Below, piece by piece: positions 1 through 11,649 of a DNA stretch of 64,000 nucleotides (position 1 is its first letter; each line of letters starts with the position of its first letter). Source of the DNA: Nelumbo lutea (lineage: Eukaryota > Streptophyta > Magnoliopsida > Proteales > Nelumbonaceae); the NCBI GenBank assembly GCA_022828595.1, contig JAKGHH010000002.1:104219254-104283253 (forward strand), read 5' to 3'. The notes under the pieces are model-generated. The model had not been told where the DNA came from. It did not search any database and saw nothing but the letters and a program-made list of their open reading frames with translations. The position numbers and the translations under genes are program-made.

Positions 1-1490
1 CCTCAAGAGAAGGATCTCCAACTTCCTTTGACTCTACTACTTTAGGATGCACTAGGGCATTCCCCATGGCATCGCCCCTCGGCCTTATGGATCTGATACT
101 TTCATCAAGAGACTCCTGGCCCCCGCTGGTTGCACTCGACGCCTCTAGGGGAGGTCCTCTCCCTCAGTACTTGAACACCAGGCACCCAAAGAGATCTCTC
201 GGATACTCTAGTCATGTTAGGAAGAATGACTACTGGTGCCACTCATGTTAGGAAGATCGTAATACTCTAGTCTAGAGTCAGAATACAACATGGTTTGAGG
301 AAAAGTCCTTTACCTAGTGAACGAGTTTGAAGGGAAAGATCAAGGGATCGGTTGAATTGGTGGTCAAGGTCTTTGGGATCACAAGCGGAAGCAAGCAAAT
401 GGTGGAGGTTGGCTCAACCATTGACCCTTTTTAAAGGAAAATGTACGGCCCAGATCACTTTGATCCAATGGTTGAAGAGTTGTCGACCTAATAGCTCAAA
501 CTGACACATCACATGTGGCATCGACCTCAGGAAGACGAAATGCCGCCAAGCGAATAATACCGTCGAGTGCACGGCCATAGCCAATCAACACTGACATCCA
601 TCCCGTGCATAGATTCACGATGACACCCGTACGGAGAATGGCCGACAAATGCGGACAGTTCACACATGTGCCAGGCACGGTCCCGTGCTCTTGGCCCACC
701 ATGGTCATCCAAAGAGGCGAGAAATAACAAAGGAAGTAGTCACCACACAATCACCAAGAAGAGCTCTTAGCAGCTAAGGTTGACGCCTCTGCACCACTGT
801 ATGACGCTTTCTTCGACTGAAGCTGAGGTCTCTGCCCAACACGCCAATCCAACACCTCCATGAAGTAATGTAGTACTCTCTTCGGCCGAAGCCGAGGTCT
901 CAACTCAGTGCACAACTCTACCTCGGTCACTACGGCCTCAAGAGTTAGGGCATCGGTCGGATGAAATCCTAGCCATCCATCCCTAACTGCCTCCAACCAC
1001 TCTATGGCAAGGTCAGCTGTGAAAGGGGGGTGCCCAACTCAAAGTAAAGCAATCTTGCTCATTCTTGCTCTCTTGCATTCATATTCTCGAAAGACCTCGT
1101 GTGAGCTCTTTAGGACTAACCTCTGAGCCTTCATCTCAAGCCTAACCTAACCCTCTCTAAGCACCTAACTAGCTTGACCGTCAAAGTCTTTGCCCCTATA
1201 ATAACATCCAGGGCCTCTGACATGTACTCTTCTCTTACTCACAGGTTAGACCCATCAACTTTGAACATCAACAAAATTACCTTATTGCCCTCGGCCCCAT
1301 CCTTGACAGCAACATGAATCAATGCCTCAAACAAGTTGGAGACGTACATAGGAGATGTGGGCTGCGGGTGGATGAGCTCTTACATGAGTGTATTAATTAG
1401 TTTCTTTTTATAAACAGTAAATAGAATAACATAGCCAAGACAAAGTAATTTAAACAGTTTCATGATCAGCAAGAATAAGAGGAATTGGTA
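1..1490. other. Unassigned stretch, no supported gene
   Basis: I see no coding sequence that I can support. Open frames are short (under 85 codons) on both strands and have no recognisable motif. The right end must contain the 3' UTR of the minus-strand gene that stops at 1491. A short similar pair (gaagctgaggtct near 820 and gaagccgaggtct near 890) hints at old repeat material, possibly LTR-derived, but I cannot assign it. Confidence 0.4.
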
Positions 1491-2348
1491 CTAGTGAAGG
1501 GTGAATCCATCGTCGTAAGAAACATGCCATCCTCGTCGACAAGGGGGCGCATTTTCGTCATACTCCGAACAACAGCTCCACCTCTTCTTCCAATTGGCAC
1601 TCCCTGTGTTTGGTCTGCTTCCCTTCTCATTCCATTTGTAGACAATTACTCCACTGCGATCGCTCCACTCACCATCAATCCCTTGGTGTGGCGGGGCTAA
1701 CGCAAACAACCCTTTCTCTCCTGCAGCCACAAGTAGACCCAATAATCATGCAGCAGTTTCATACTAATAACGCAATTAGATAATTGGCATGCCCATTCAC
1801 CATTCTTAATTTCTTATTCTCTCGCTTGCTCAGGACTCTCTTATGAGCACTCTGTCAGACACCTGGCATACATAAAGGAGATAATGTCATCGGGGACTTA
1901 GCTTTAATGGGGAAGACATCTGATAGGTGTGGGTGTCGCCACATTTGGGAGCCTTGTGAGATCACAGATGTTAACTCTCATTCAAAGGTGCTTGGTGAAA
2001 ATTTGTTCAATCACTCAAGCACAGCCTCGCTAGTATAGAAGCATCAAAAACCAATATTTTGCCCAGAATTGTTAACAGAAGGAGAAGAAAAATCAACCGT
2101 GGCGGAAAGAAAAACGCAGCCGATAGAAAGTTATCCATACCGGTGATGTGGCCGTGGAACAAGCAAGCAGTGGGAGAGTTATCCTTGTCTTGGTAGAGTG
2201 TGTTGCACCTGAGACATCGCTTCTCCAGGGGAGTCTGAGATGGGTATGTTTTGGGTTGGTTGGAGTTGGAGTTAGACGATTTGATCTGAAGAAAAGCATT
2301 TGATGGCCTCAAGTGAAGGTTTTGGGGAAGACAATAAGCCACAGCCAT
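1491..2348 (-). CDS. Two-exon gene, conserved plant Cys/His-rich protein, probably plastid-targeted
   Basis: Exon 1 is 2348..2141 and exon 2 is 1720..1491, with a 420-bp intron (GT at 2140, AG at 1721). The joined frame is 438 nt, giving 145 residues plus a TAG stop. The junction is phase 1 and reads ...FHGHITG/EKGLF.... The first ~35 residues are rich in Ser, Asn and Lys and poor in acids, like a chloroplast transit peptide. The mature part has CLRCN, then a Cys and FHGH, then WKKRWSCC and later PPCRRGWH. This C-C...C-H...W-CC spacing recalls CHORD-type zinc modules, but the resemblance is loose. I remember similar uncharacterised plant proteins but cannot name a function. The codon-clean, exactly spliced frame contrasts with the broken ORFs around it, so it is probably a live gene. 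Its promoter side carries a MITE 51 bp upstream of the ATG. Confidence 0.85.
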
Positions 2349-2399
2349 GTGATTCGGCGAGATAAGAAACAGTTGCCACTTGGGGGGCTTTTTTTTCTA

Positions 2400-2931
2400 G
2401 GGGTTATAACAGATTAGGGCAATTTTTGGGTCCTAATATAGTAATACTTTTAAAAATATTTCACAAAAATTTAATTTTTTAAAAATAATATCAATTAAAG
2501 GCAAAATAATGTTCATCTTCTTCCTTTTGCAATCCATTCACCGTCACCACCGTCTCTAACCACGCCTTAGGCTATCTTTGCCCACCTCCACTTCCACCTC
2601 TCGCAAGGTGGAGGCAGAGGCAGCAACGGCGCCGGTGGACAGAGGTGGCAACGTTAGGTAGAGGAATGACCACCAACGCCGTCGCCACTACCTCTGCCTC
2701 CGACCTGGTGGAGGCGAAGGTGGGTGGAGATAGGAGGAGGCATGGCCGGAGGCGACGGTGGGCACCAGCGAACGGTGGCGCTGGTGAATGGATTGCAAAA
2801 GGAAAAAAATGAACAGTATTTTTGCCCTTAATTGATATTATTTTTAAAAAGTAAACTTTTTGAATTTTTTTTAAAAAGTATTATTTTTATTGATATTAGG
2901 GCCCTAAAGTTGCCCTTATATGTTACAACCC
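2400..2931. mobile_element. Foldback MITE, Mutator-like (long terminal inverted repeats)
   Basis: The left end reads GGGGTTATAACAGATTAGGG. The complement of the right end reads GGGTTGTAACATATAAGGG, and the similarity continues inward for about 150 bp (both arms carry the ttgcaatccattcacc / ggtgaatggattgcaa pair). The GC-rich core (about 2525-2795) is itself partly self-complementary. The element is flanked by an 11-bp direct repeat TTTTTTTTCTA (2389-2399 and 2932-2942), which fits the 9-11 bp target duplications of Mutator-like elements. The poly-T part makes the exact TSD length less certain. It lies just upstream of the minus-strand gene's start codon. Confidence 0.75.
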
Positions 2932-2942
2932 TTTTTTTTCTA

Positions 2943-3897
2943 TTTGTACTCTTTAGTTATCAGGAAGTAAGTGTTCATATCCAAAATTTTTTATAAACTT
3001 TATGGTATTTTTATTTTTTGTTTTTACATAAATACTTCATCAAAATATGTGATAATTAGACCTAGTTGTGAAGTTTCGAATATCATTGAGAGGTTACCTA
3101 CTTGGTTAGACTCTTCATTTTATAATGTTTTAGTGTATTTTTTAATTCATTTGTTAAAAAAGTGTCATATTTAAATACAAGGAATTGAATGAGGTGAAAA
3201 GTAGTAGTTCAATTTACAACTTAAATCTTACTTTTTGTTTACTATGATATTATACATGTGCTCGAATTCTTTTTTTTTTTTGCAAAATTTATGTATATTT
3301 TTAATTAATGATTTTTATATTTTATTATTTTTTATTATATATTTATAACATTAAAGGTTATAACATTTAACCCAAAAAGTTGAACTATTTATTATTAATT
3401 TTTATATTTCATTTTTGGCCAGTTGTAATTTATGTCTTTCATTTTCATTATCAATAAAAATAATTCTTGTTTATTACACTTATTTCATTTTCATTATGAC
3501 GTGTCTAATTTTTATTTTACATTTTTGTAATTTTTTATATTTATTTATATTTTAAAAACTTTATTACCTAAGTATGACTTCATAGGTTGATAAATTTGAT
3601 TCGGATGGTTAAATTGTTTATCCACCACTTGGATAATAAATGATTTTGTTTTAGAGTCTGTTTTAAAATATAATGGGTCTATATTGTTATAAATAATTAG
3701 TCGCATTTATTAGTGAAAAATAACTTAAATATATGATTTAGTAAGAGAAAATGGGATTTAATAAGACTTAATGAAGGGTGATTAAATGAGGTGAAAAGTA
3801 ATAATTGAATTATATTCAACCTTTACAATTAGAGATAGACTAAATATATAAATATGGGCATTTTAGTAGCCATTAGAGCTATAATAAAGTGACTTTT
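2943..3897. other. AT-rich intergenic DNA
   Basis: Strongly AT-rich sequence with only one short frame (67 codons, no motif). It ends at the palindrome that marks the truncated edge of the next retroelement. No gene or RNA feature is supported. Confidence 0.5.
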
Positions 3898-3918
3898 ATA
3901 TCCTTTCTGAAAGGATAT
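3898..3918. repeat. Perfect 10-bp inverted repeat at the broken edge of element A
   Basis: ATATCCTTTC and GAAAGGATAT flank a single T. Homology to the LTR family starts inside the right arm (...atactcc...), about 120 bp after where the LTR should begin. The palindrome therefore sits exactly on the truncation junction. Confidence 0.75.
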
Positions 3919-4654
3919 ACTCCAACTGTCAAGTTAGAATGCTTGAAAGAGCGGTGAATAATGCAAAGGAAGCTAAGAGCGTAGGTCGCACGAGACCAAT
4001 AACAGTGTCAAGTTGATTCAAGATACCTTTTCCCTTCGTCTGGGGGCTTTTAAATACGGGTGTTCCTTAATGAGGTGGACGTAACCACCACTAGATGTTT
4101 GCTGCAGCCGTTACTGGCCAGGGCTGCGTAGGCGATCATTGCAGAGTACTGTTCTACTGGGTGAGTGACACGTCTCGTGAGGTCAGGCACACCTCCATCC
4201 GTTGAGAGAGATGTGGGTGCAGTCTACTGAATTGGCAGGGACTGTACCGTCAGTCAGGGAATGCGGGGCAGTCTGACGGGTATGGTTTTGTCAGATGGAA
4301 GCTTCCTGAGGGCATCGTATCTCTCATTAGCGAGATATCTTGTTTGCGAGCTTTCAAGAGTGTCTCACGGTAGTCCTTGGGACTATCCATGGGGGTAACT
4401 CTTCTGCTGGAGCGAGCTGATCACCCTACCCTAGCTCACAAGCTAAAGTGATCTTGGAGAATTCCTTTTCGGTAGCTCAGGGGAGCTTGAGCTCGCACGA
4501 TAGCAAACTCTCCTGTCAACGAGCTAAGGCACAACGAGCTATTCCGCAAGCTCATTACTTAGTCATAGTCAAGGTGCGTGTTGGATTGCTGCTCATGATG
4601 GGCCATATCCATGTGTCATCGTTTCAGGGGGTCGGGTCATATCACCCTCCATCA
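3917..4654 (-). repeat. 3' LTR of element A, outer end missing
   Basis: On the minus strand the LTR begins TGATGGAGGGTGATATGACC at 4654 and runs to about 3917, where it stops short of the expected ...CTACATCA terminus (about 120 bp lost). It is the only LTR of element A that keeps the central promoter region. Confidence 0.85.
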
Positions 4655-4670
4655 ATTGCCCCCCACTCCT
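4655..4670 (-). other. Polypurine tract of element A
   Basis: The complement reads GAGGAGTGGGGGGCAAT immediately before the 3' LTR start. This G-rich run abutting TGATGG is found at the same place in elements B and C and would prime plus-strand DNA synthesis. Confidence 0.8.
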
Positions 4671-4976
4671 CGGGCTAAGAGTGATGCATTAGTGCGAGGA
4701 GTTCATGGAGTGTGATGGGTTGATTTGACCAAAATTCAAACTTTGATTGACTGCTCATATTAAATCCGTACGCGGGAATCAGGGGATTTCTGACTTTTCG
4801 AATATCGAAACACACGTTGAAGCCGCTCTTAACTCCGGATGTCGTGCAACCGTCATCACATCAATTATGGAGGCATGCAACCAGTCACGTTTCAGTTTCA
4901 GAAGTCGTGCGGTCAGCTTGGCTGCGAACCGTCAGATCTGTCTCAATCTGGGCCGTCGATTCGGGGGCACAATGGT

Positions 4977-4984
4977 TATAAATG
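4977..4984 (+). promoter_or_regulatory. TATA box of the antisense gene, element A
   Basis: TATAAATG followed by GGAGGGCC, 151 bp upstream of the antisense ATG (5128) and outside the LTR. The same box with the following AGGAGGG-type context recurs in elements B and C at 161 and 143 bp from their ATGs, which argues for a real promoter. Confidence 0.65.
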
Positions 4985-5127
4985 GGAGGGCCTCTCGGGC
5001 CTCATTCTCTTTCACGCTAACCCTGCTGTCTTCGGATTCTGAGATCGTGCATCCACTTAGTCCACCCGAGCTCTTTCGCCCACATCGCCTTTTCTGGTTC
5101 AACTTTACCTGGTGAGTCTTATCAATC

Positions 5128-7016
5128 ATGTCTACGTACCCGTACCACATTTACTCTCGAGATGATAACCAAGATGACACTCCTTGGAGCTCGTGGGGAG
5201 CCCAGGAACAGGCCTCGGGGGCTTGGGAGGCCTCCCGTGATGGGGCCTCTACTTCTCGGGGGAGGGAGCCTAATACTTTCGGCCCCTCCTCTATGACAGC
5301 GGAGAGACTCAAGTATCTAATCCGCCACTTCCGCCTCCCGAGGGACCTTATCTACCGCCTTCCCATCGGTAACTTCCTGTGGGAGCATGGTCCCAGGAGC
5401 AGCTCGAAGCTGGCCTGCGTCTCCCCCTGCACCCCTTAATAGTGGAGGTGCTAAACCATTTTAACATTACTATTGATCAGCTTCATCCCAATGCTATTCG
5501 GAACATGGTTGGGACTTTATCTCTGTGTTATAAATACTATCTCCCCTTGACCCTCAACAACTTCTCATCTATCCTTTTTATAAAGAATGCTACTCCCGGG
5601 GCTCCACCGAAGAGGCGTTTCTACTACCCCTCTCCCTGCCACGGTTACAAGCTCTTACATGAGTTACCGAATAAAATTCCAGCCTGGAAGTGGGATTATT
5701 TTTTGGTCCGCAACCCCAAGGGGTAGCCCTTCCCTACTTCTTGGAGGGATGCCATCCAAGACTTCAGGGTCGAGTTGGACCCTAGAACTCGGGAAACGAT
5801 GCAGTCTTGGGCATCCATAGGCTTCCTTTGTTCGAACTACTTGACCGAGGAGAAGCTCGCGTAGGCTGGCTTGAGCCCTGGTAGGTTGCCACTTTAGGTC
5901 ACATAGTGCTTTTGTAGTAGTATTGTGCATGCATTTATTTTGTTCTTACCGAACCGATGCCTTGTGGTTCTTTCTTGGAAGCTACCATGTCTGGAGTTGA
6001 TGGGCACCACCTTCTCTTGAGTAGCCAAAAGCGTAAGTCGAAGAGGTCACGCCCCGACCGAACTTCCTCCTCTGGGGGTACTAAGCCCGAGCCTGCCGAG
6101 CCGAGCTTCGTTTCTCCACCGCCCGAAGTTCCATCGTCCCCATCTGAAGGAGGTGGTGGTGGAAGCCACCTCAAGGGGGCCGAGCTCCCGCAGCAAGGGG
6201 TGTTCTCCCCTAGTCCTTCCCACCCATTTCCCTACCCGCATCTCCCGGTGGGGAACTAGGAGGGTGTTAATGATTACATAGTGGCCAGGCGGAGGAGCCG
6301 AAGGGCCACCTACAACGATGAGGTTGCTAAGTGGGGGGATATGGAACCCGGGGAGCTCGTCGCACTCGCCGCCTCTCACTGCATGGAGGTAAGTGGTCAT
6401 TCTCTTCTTCCTAATTTTTGCTTTTCTTTGCCATCTCCTAACCTTAGTCTTCTGTTGGCAGGTGAACACCGCCATCCACGCCATGGCCCTCCAGACAAAT
6501 ATCCATTATGGCAACACTCGTAATCAGAGGGGTATCGTTCAGAAGCTCTAGGTTAAGCTCCAAAATACTCGCAAGGGGAGCGAGACCCAGGAGCTGCTCA
6601 TCTGAGACCAGGAGGCGTAGATCGCTAGGCTAATTGAGGAGAGCACCCGCTACAGGGATGAGTCGACGAGGGTGGCAGCAGAGAGTGAACTTCTTCGCCA
6701 ACAAGTTTGGGACCTAGAGTCTACGCTTCGGGATTGAGCTATGAACTTCAATGCCCGGGTGGCGGCTAAGCGTGAGAAGGCGGTCTGGGACTTCAAGGAT
6801 TCTCAGGAGTACCACAACCTCCAAGTGGACTACGGCACAAGCTCGTACCACTCCAAATTCAAGCTCTGTTGTTGGTTGGTCCGACAGAAGATTTCTGGGC
6901 TCAACCCTGACAGCATCACCATGAAGAGCTTGCCTCCCGGGACGATGGATCAGGCAGAGGAGGAAGAGCCTGACTCCCCGGAGGATGAGGATGAGGTGGA
7001 GGAGGTGGACCCTTGA
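5128..7016 (+). pseudogene. Antisense accessory gene (aORF) of element A, three exons, broken
   Basis: It lies opposite to gag-pol. Exons by consensus splice sites are 5128-5880, 5982-6388 and 6462-7016; introns are 5881-5981 (gtaggttgcc...cttggaag) and 6389-6461 (gtaagtgg...ttggcag). Exon 1 starts MSTYPYH and contains [22 protein letters not shown] and a WKWDYFLVRNP segment, resembling Pfam 'putative gypsy type transposon' (PF04195, from memory). Exon 2 has the basic patch QKRKSKRSRPDR, a possible nuclear signal. Exon 3 is helical and charged, with an acidic tail ending VEEVDP. A small deletion after WEHGP (near 5395) shifts the frame, and exon 3 has several stops. Where elements B and C have a stop after GNFP, this copy keeps TGG (Trp). 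Function is unknown. Confidence 0.75.
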
Positions 7017-7477
7017 GGTTGGCAGCTCTGGTTTTCTGTTTTTTTGAAGGATGGCTGATGGTTCCCGGGTGCCAGGACCCGGTTTAAAAATTCTTCTTTA
7101 TGAACTCTGTTCGGGCTGTCAGGCCCTGTTTTTCTTTCTTTCTATGGTGGATTTTTCTTGGTCAACTAGGGCCGATTTTTCTTGGTCAACTCGGTTTTTA
7201 AATCTGAATGAGATTTCCCCTTTTTTTCCTACTAAGTATGGTGCACTTTTTATTTTTTTCCAATGCAATCCCCTCACTCGAGCTGCTAAGGATGCATACT
7301 CAAAGTAGGATTTTTTAGTAGTTGTTACCCCGAACTATTCTTTAGCGTGCAAGGTACTTGCAAAGTAATTACCATGTATGCCCGAACTATATATTTGAGA
7401 GTGCCTCCAATGTTTAATACCAATGAGGTATCTAAACTCTTTGTGGTACTGAAGTCTTAGTTACCTGACCGTTTTAG

Positions 7478-7620
7478 CCCTTAGGCTTCAGGAGCGACCC
7501 ATGGTCTACTTGGTAGTTTGCCCATGCCATAGAGGCAACTAGTTCTTATGGCGCCGAGGTCGTGCTAGCTCGGCATTTTGGCCCTTAGGCTTCACGAGTG
7601 ACACGTGGTCTACTCTTGAA
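7478..7620. repeat. 104-bp-period subrepeat between pol and aORF, element A
   Basis: The block starting gcccttaggcttca at 7478 restarts at 7581 (period 103). Equivalent repeats with period 104 sit at the same position in elements B and C. It lies where the two convergent transcription units meet. Confidence 0.7.
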
Positions 7621-7630
7621 GTTTGGTAGT

Positions 7631-10600
7631 TTATAGGTAATATTTCTTTTGATTGACAATATTCCATGCCTGAGGTACGTTTTTCCCTACTGGGGTTTCG
7701 AGCTCATACGCCCCTTCCCCAAGTACTCGTTTTACTCGGTAGGGTCCTTCCCAATTTGGTCCGAGCTTACCAGCACTAGGCTCGGGCACCATAACTTTGC
7801 GAATGACCAAGTCTCCTACGTGGAGATTTCGCTTCTTGACCTTGGCGTTATAGTACCGAGCTACCCTCTATTGGTAGGCCACAGTCCTAATATATGCAAG
7901 GTCTCATACCTCATCGAGTAGGTCGAGGTTGGTGCGTAGCTTGTCTTCGTTTGCTTTGTCGTCATGCATTTCAAATCATAGCATAGGGACTTCAATCTCT
8001 ATTAGGATAACTGCCTCGGTTCTGTAAGTAAGGTTGAAGGGAGTCTCTCCTGTCGCCGTTTTCAATGTGGTCCGGTAAATCCATAGCACATTGGGCAGCT
8101 CGTCTACCCATAATCCTTTAGCTCGGTCTATGCATGCTTTCAGTCCGCAGAGAATGGCTCTGTTCGTTACCTCCGCTTGGCCATTTGCTGGAGGATGTGC
8201 TACCGAGGTGAAGTTTTGTCGTATCCCCATATCTTTGCACCAATTTTGGAATTTGATGTCTTCGAATTGCTTGCCATTATTAGAGATCATTACTCGGGGT
8301 AATTCGAAGCGGCATACTATGCTCTTCCAGAAGAAATTCTATACATTCCGAGCTGTAATAGTCGCAAGAGGTTCAACTTCTACCCACTTGGTAAAATAGT
8401 CAACTGCAACCACTAAGAACCTTCTCTGCCCTGTCATCGGCAGGAATGGTCCAAGTATGTCGATCCCCCACTGTGCGAAGGGCCACGGGCTGGTGAGGTA
8501 TTTCAGATCTGCAACGGGCTAGTGGTGGATGTTGGCGTGCTTTTGACACATGTCGCATCTTCTGACGAGGTCGATTGCATCTGCCTTCATCGTTGGCCAA
8601 GTGTCCACCGCACAGGCCCTCATGAGTGTCGTGGAGCACGAGCTCGGCTTTGGAAGGCCGCAAGCAGCACAAATAGGGGAGCGTATATGACCTCCAGTAC
8701 AGCCTCTTGTCTATTATGACATACTTGGTTGCCTGATGCTCTACCCTTCTGGAAACATTGCAATCTGGCGGGAGGGTTCCGTGTAGCAAGAAGTTCGTGA
8801 GGTAGGCTCTCTATATACACGGTTCTCATGGTGTTGTCACTGTTGCTGGCTAACCGAGATAGGGCATCGGCCTCAGCGTTCTCTAACCTTGGGATCTAGT
8901 GGATGAAGTGTGATGGGAAGTTGAGTAGAGCCTATCTCGCCTTGGTCAAATAAGCAATCATGGTTGGCTCGCGAGCTTCGTATTCACCCTTAACCTGATT
9001 GACTACGAGCTGAGAGTTGCTGCATATGACAACGTGTTTGGCTTTTACTTCGCTTACCAGGTCTAGCCCGGCTAGCAGTGCCTCGTACTCTGCTTCATTG
9101 TTGGATGTCGTGAACTCAAAGCACAATGCGTACTCCAGTTTCACGCCACTTGGGCCATATGGAACGATCCCAGCTCTACTGCCCTGTTGGTTTGATGAGC
9201 CATCTTCATGAAGGATCCAGGGCTCCTCCTCCCAGCTTGCGTCTGGTTTAACCGGGAGGGGTTCCATATTGGTTGCTACTTCATGGCACTCGAGCTCAAC
9301 TGGCCTGGGTACCTCGGGCTCTCCCGAGCTGGGGGCCTCGCATTCAATCATCTTGGGGGCTTCGGAGCTGAAGGTGCATTTCGTAATGAAATCAGCCAAG
9401 GCTTGGGCTTTAATAACAGTATGCGGTTTATACTGAAGGTCGTACTTGCTGAGATCAATGACCCATTTCATCAGTCGACCAGAGACCTCGGGCTTCTGTA
9501 GGACTTTCCGCAGAGGTTTGTTGGTGAGGATGATAATAGTGTGGGTTTGGAAGTACGGGCGAAGCTTCCGAGCTGCGATGACTAGTGCGTAAGCTAGCTT
9601 CTCAATCTCTGGATATCTTGTCTCAGCTCCCTACAACACTTTACTAGCATAATAGATGGGTCGTTGGACCCAATCTACTTCTTTTATAACCGAGCTGACC
9701 ACCTCATCACTTGCTGAGAGGTACAGCTCTAAAACATCACCCTCCTTGGGTCGGGTTAAAACCGGTATGCTGGCAAGGTATTTTTTGAGCTCGTCAAATG
9801 CGAGCTGACACTCTCCCGTCCATTTGAAGTCTTTGCTCTTGATTGCCTTAAAGAAAAGCAGGCAGCGATCTGCCGACCTGGACATGAAGCGGCTCAAGGC
9901 GGCTATACGACAATTCAGCCTCTGAACCTCCTTCAACTTTTGGGGTGATCTCATGTCTAAGAGGCTCTTGATCTTGTCTAGGTTGGCTCAATGCCGTGCC
10001 GGCTGACAATATACCCTAGGAATTTTCCTAAGGTGATCCTGAACACACATTTATTCGGATTTAACTTCATGTTATACTTGCATAAAATTTTGAAAACAGA
10101 ATGCAAGTCTTGTATTAAATCACACAAAAAATAGGTCTTGACGACCATGTCGTCTACATAACACTCTACTTTTTGGCCAATCAGTGGCCTGAATAGTTTA
10201 TTTACAAGTCTTTGAAAGGTTGCCCTAGCATTCTTTAGCCCAAAGGGCATGACCTTGTAACAGTACAGGCTAGTTTTGGTTATGAAGACAATATTTTCTT
10301 CATCCACTAGGTCCATCTTAATTTGATTGTAGCTAGAATAGGCATTTAGGAAGCTCAACAACTCATGCCTCGAGGTCGCATCCACCAGTCTGTCAATCCT
10401 AGGGAGTGGGAAGCAGTCCTTTGGGCAGGCTCGGTTCAGGTCGGTGTAGTCGACGCACATACGCCACTTTCCATTGGCCTTCTTCACCAGAACGGGGTTG
10501 GCTACCCAACTCAAGTAATGGGCTTCGCTTATGAAGTTGGTTGTAAGGAGCTTCCCGACCTCTTCGTCAACCGCCTCCCAGCATTTCGGGGCTAAGTTGT

Positions 10601-11480
10601 GTTTCTTCGGTCTAACGGGCCTAACTACAAGGTCAGTGTTAAGCCTGTGAGTTATGATACTAGGGTCTATGCCAAGCATTTCTGTCGTGGACCATGTGAA
10701 AACATCTAAATTTTGAAGTAGAAAACTTACTAGTTGCGATCGCAGGGGCTCCTAGATCAAAGCGCCGATCTGAAGCGTTCGAGTTGGGTCCTCTGCCGAA
10801 GTTGGGATAGAAACGGTTTCTTTTGTGGACGCGGCTCGCTCCTCGCCATGTTTTGTAGGTCACTCCAGTTCGATGTCGTTGGCCACCTTGGTCTTCCCTT
10901 TAAGGGCAGCAACATAGCATCTACGGGACTCGAGTTGGTCGCCCCGCACTACCCCCACTCCGAAATCTGCAGGAAACTTCATCGCCAGATAATAGGTGGA
11001 GAGCATAGCCCATAGGGCATGGGTGATCGGACGGCCTATTATGGCATTGTAAGGGGAGGGAGTTGCAACCACCAAGAAGTCGTGGTTGAGTCTCACTATG
11101 CTAGGCCATGTGCCGACCTCCACAAGTACTGTTGTTCTCCCCAAGGGCTTGACTTCTTCTCCATTGAAGCTACTAAGGGAGTGTTCGCGGGCTTCAGGTT
11201 GCTTTCCTGCAATTGGAGTTTATCAAATGTGGTTTTGAAGAGGATGTTTGCCGAACTGTCTGAATCGACCAGGACGCGCCTGACTTCGAAATCATTAATC
11301 TTTATCTTCACTACGAACGCATCATCATGGGGGTAATGGATCCCGCGTGCGTCGTCTTTGGTGAAGAGGATCGGGTCCTCCATCTTCGGCCGCTTAGGCG
11401 GGTTCTGACCTTCTCTGTAGGCCTCGCGAGCTGAGGTCTGAGCTGCGGCCGAGGTGCAGCCGCAACGATCAATCCTCCCA
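7631..11480 (-). pseudogene. pol of element A (protease, RT, dual RNase H, integrase), degenerate
   Basis: Reading leftwards: protease near 11300 with VLVDSDSSANILF, where the catalytic DSG has become DSD; RT at 10679-9978 with [17 protein letters not shown] and the YVDD active site; retroviral-type RNase H at 9954-9631; a second RNase H at 9471-8932 with [20 protein letters not shown] and [12 protein letters not shown] (Asp replaced by Asn in the last motif); integrase from about 8790 to 7640 with SNNGKQFED and NGQAEVTN. The second Asp region of integrase is changed from SDNG to SNNG. The frame ends ...KKYYL-stop at 7631. Several frameshifts separate the blocks. Two RNase H domains in tandem mark the Tat lineage of Ty3/gypsy. 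Confidence 0.9.
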
Positions 11481-11598
11481 CTATCACGTGGATAGTCCCC
11501 CGAACTGGTCTTTCTTCCAGGGGTTTCCTCTGCGACTGTTCCGCCGGCCTGCTACTGGACTCAAGGGTATCCTTGCCATGATCCCCTTGTCAACCTGC

Positions 11599-11649
<51 letters not shown>

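Noticed and set aside
6047..6484. A 145-codon minus-strand frame
   Set aside because: Reverse of the antisense gene exon 2 in element A.
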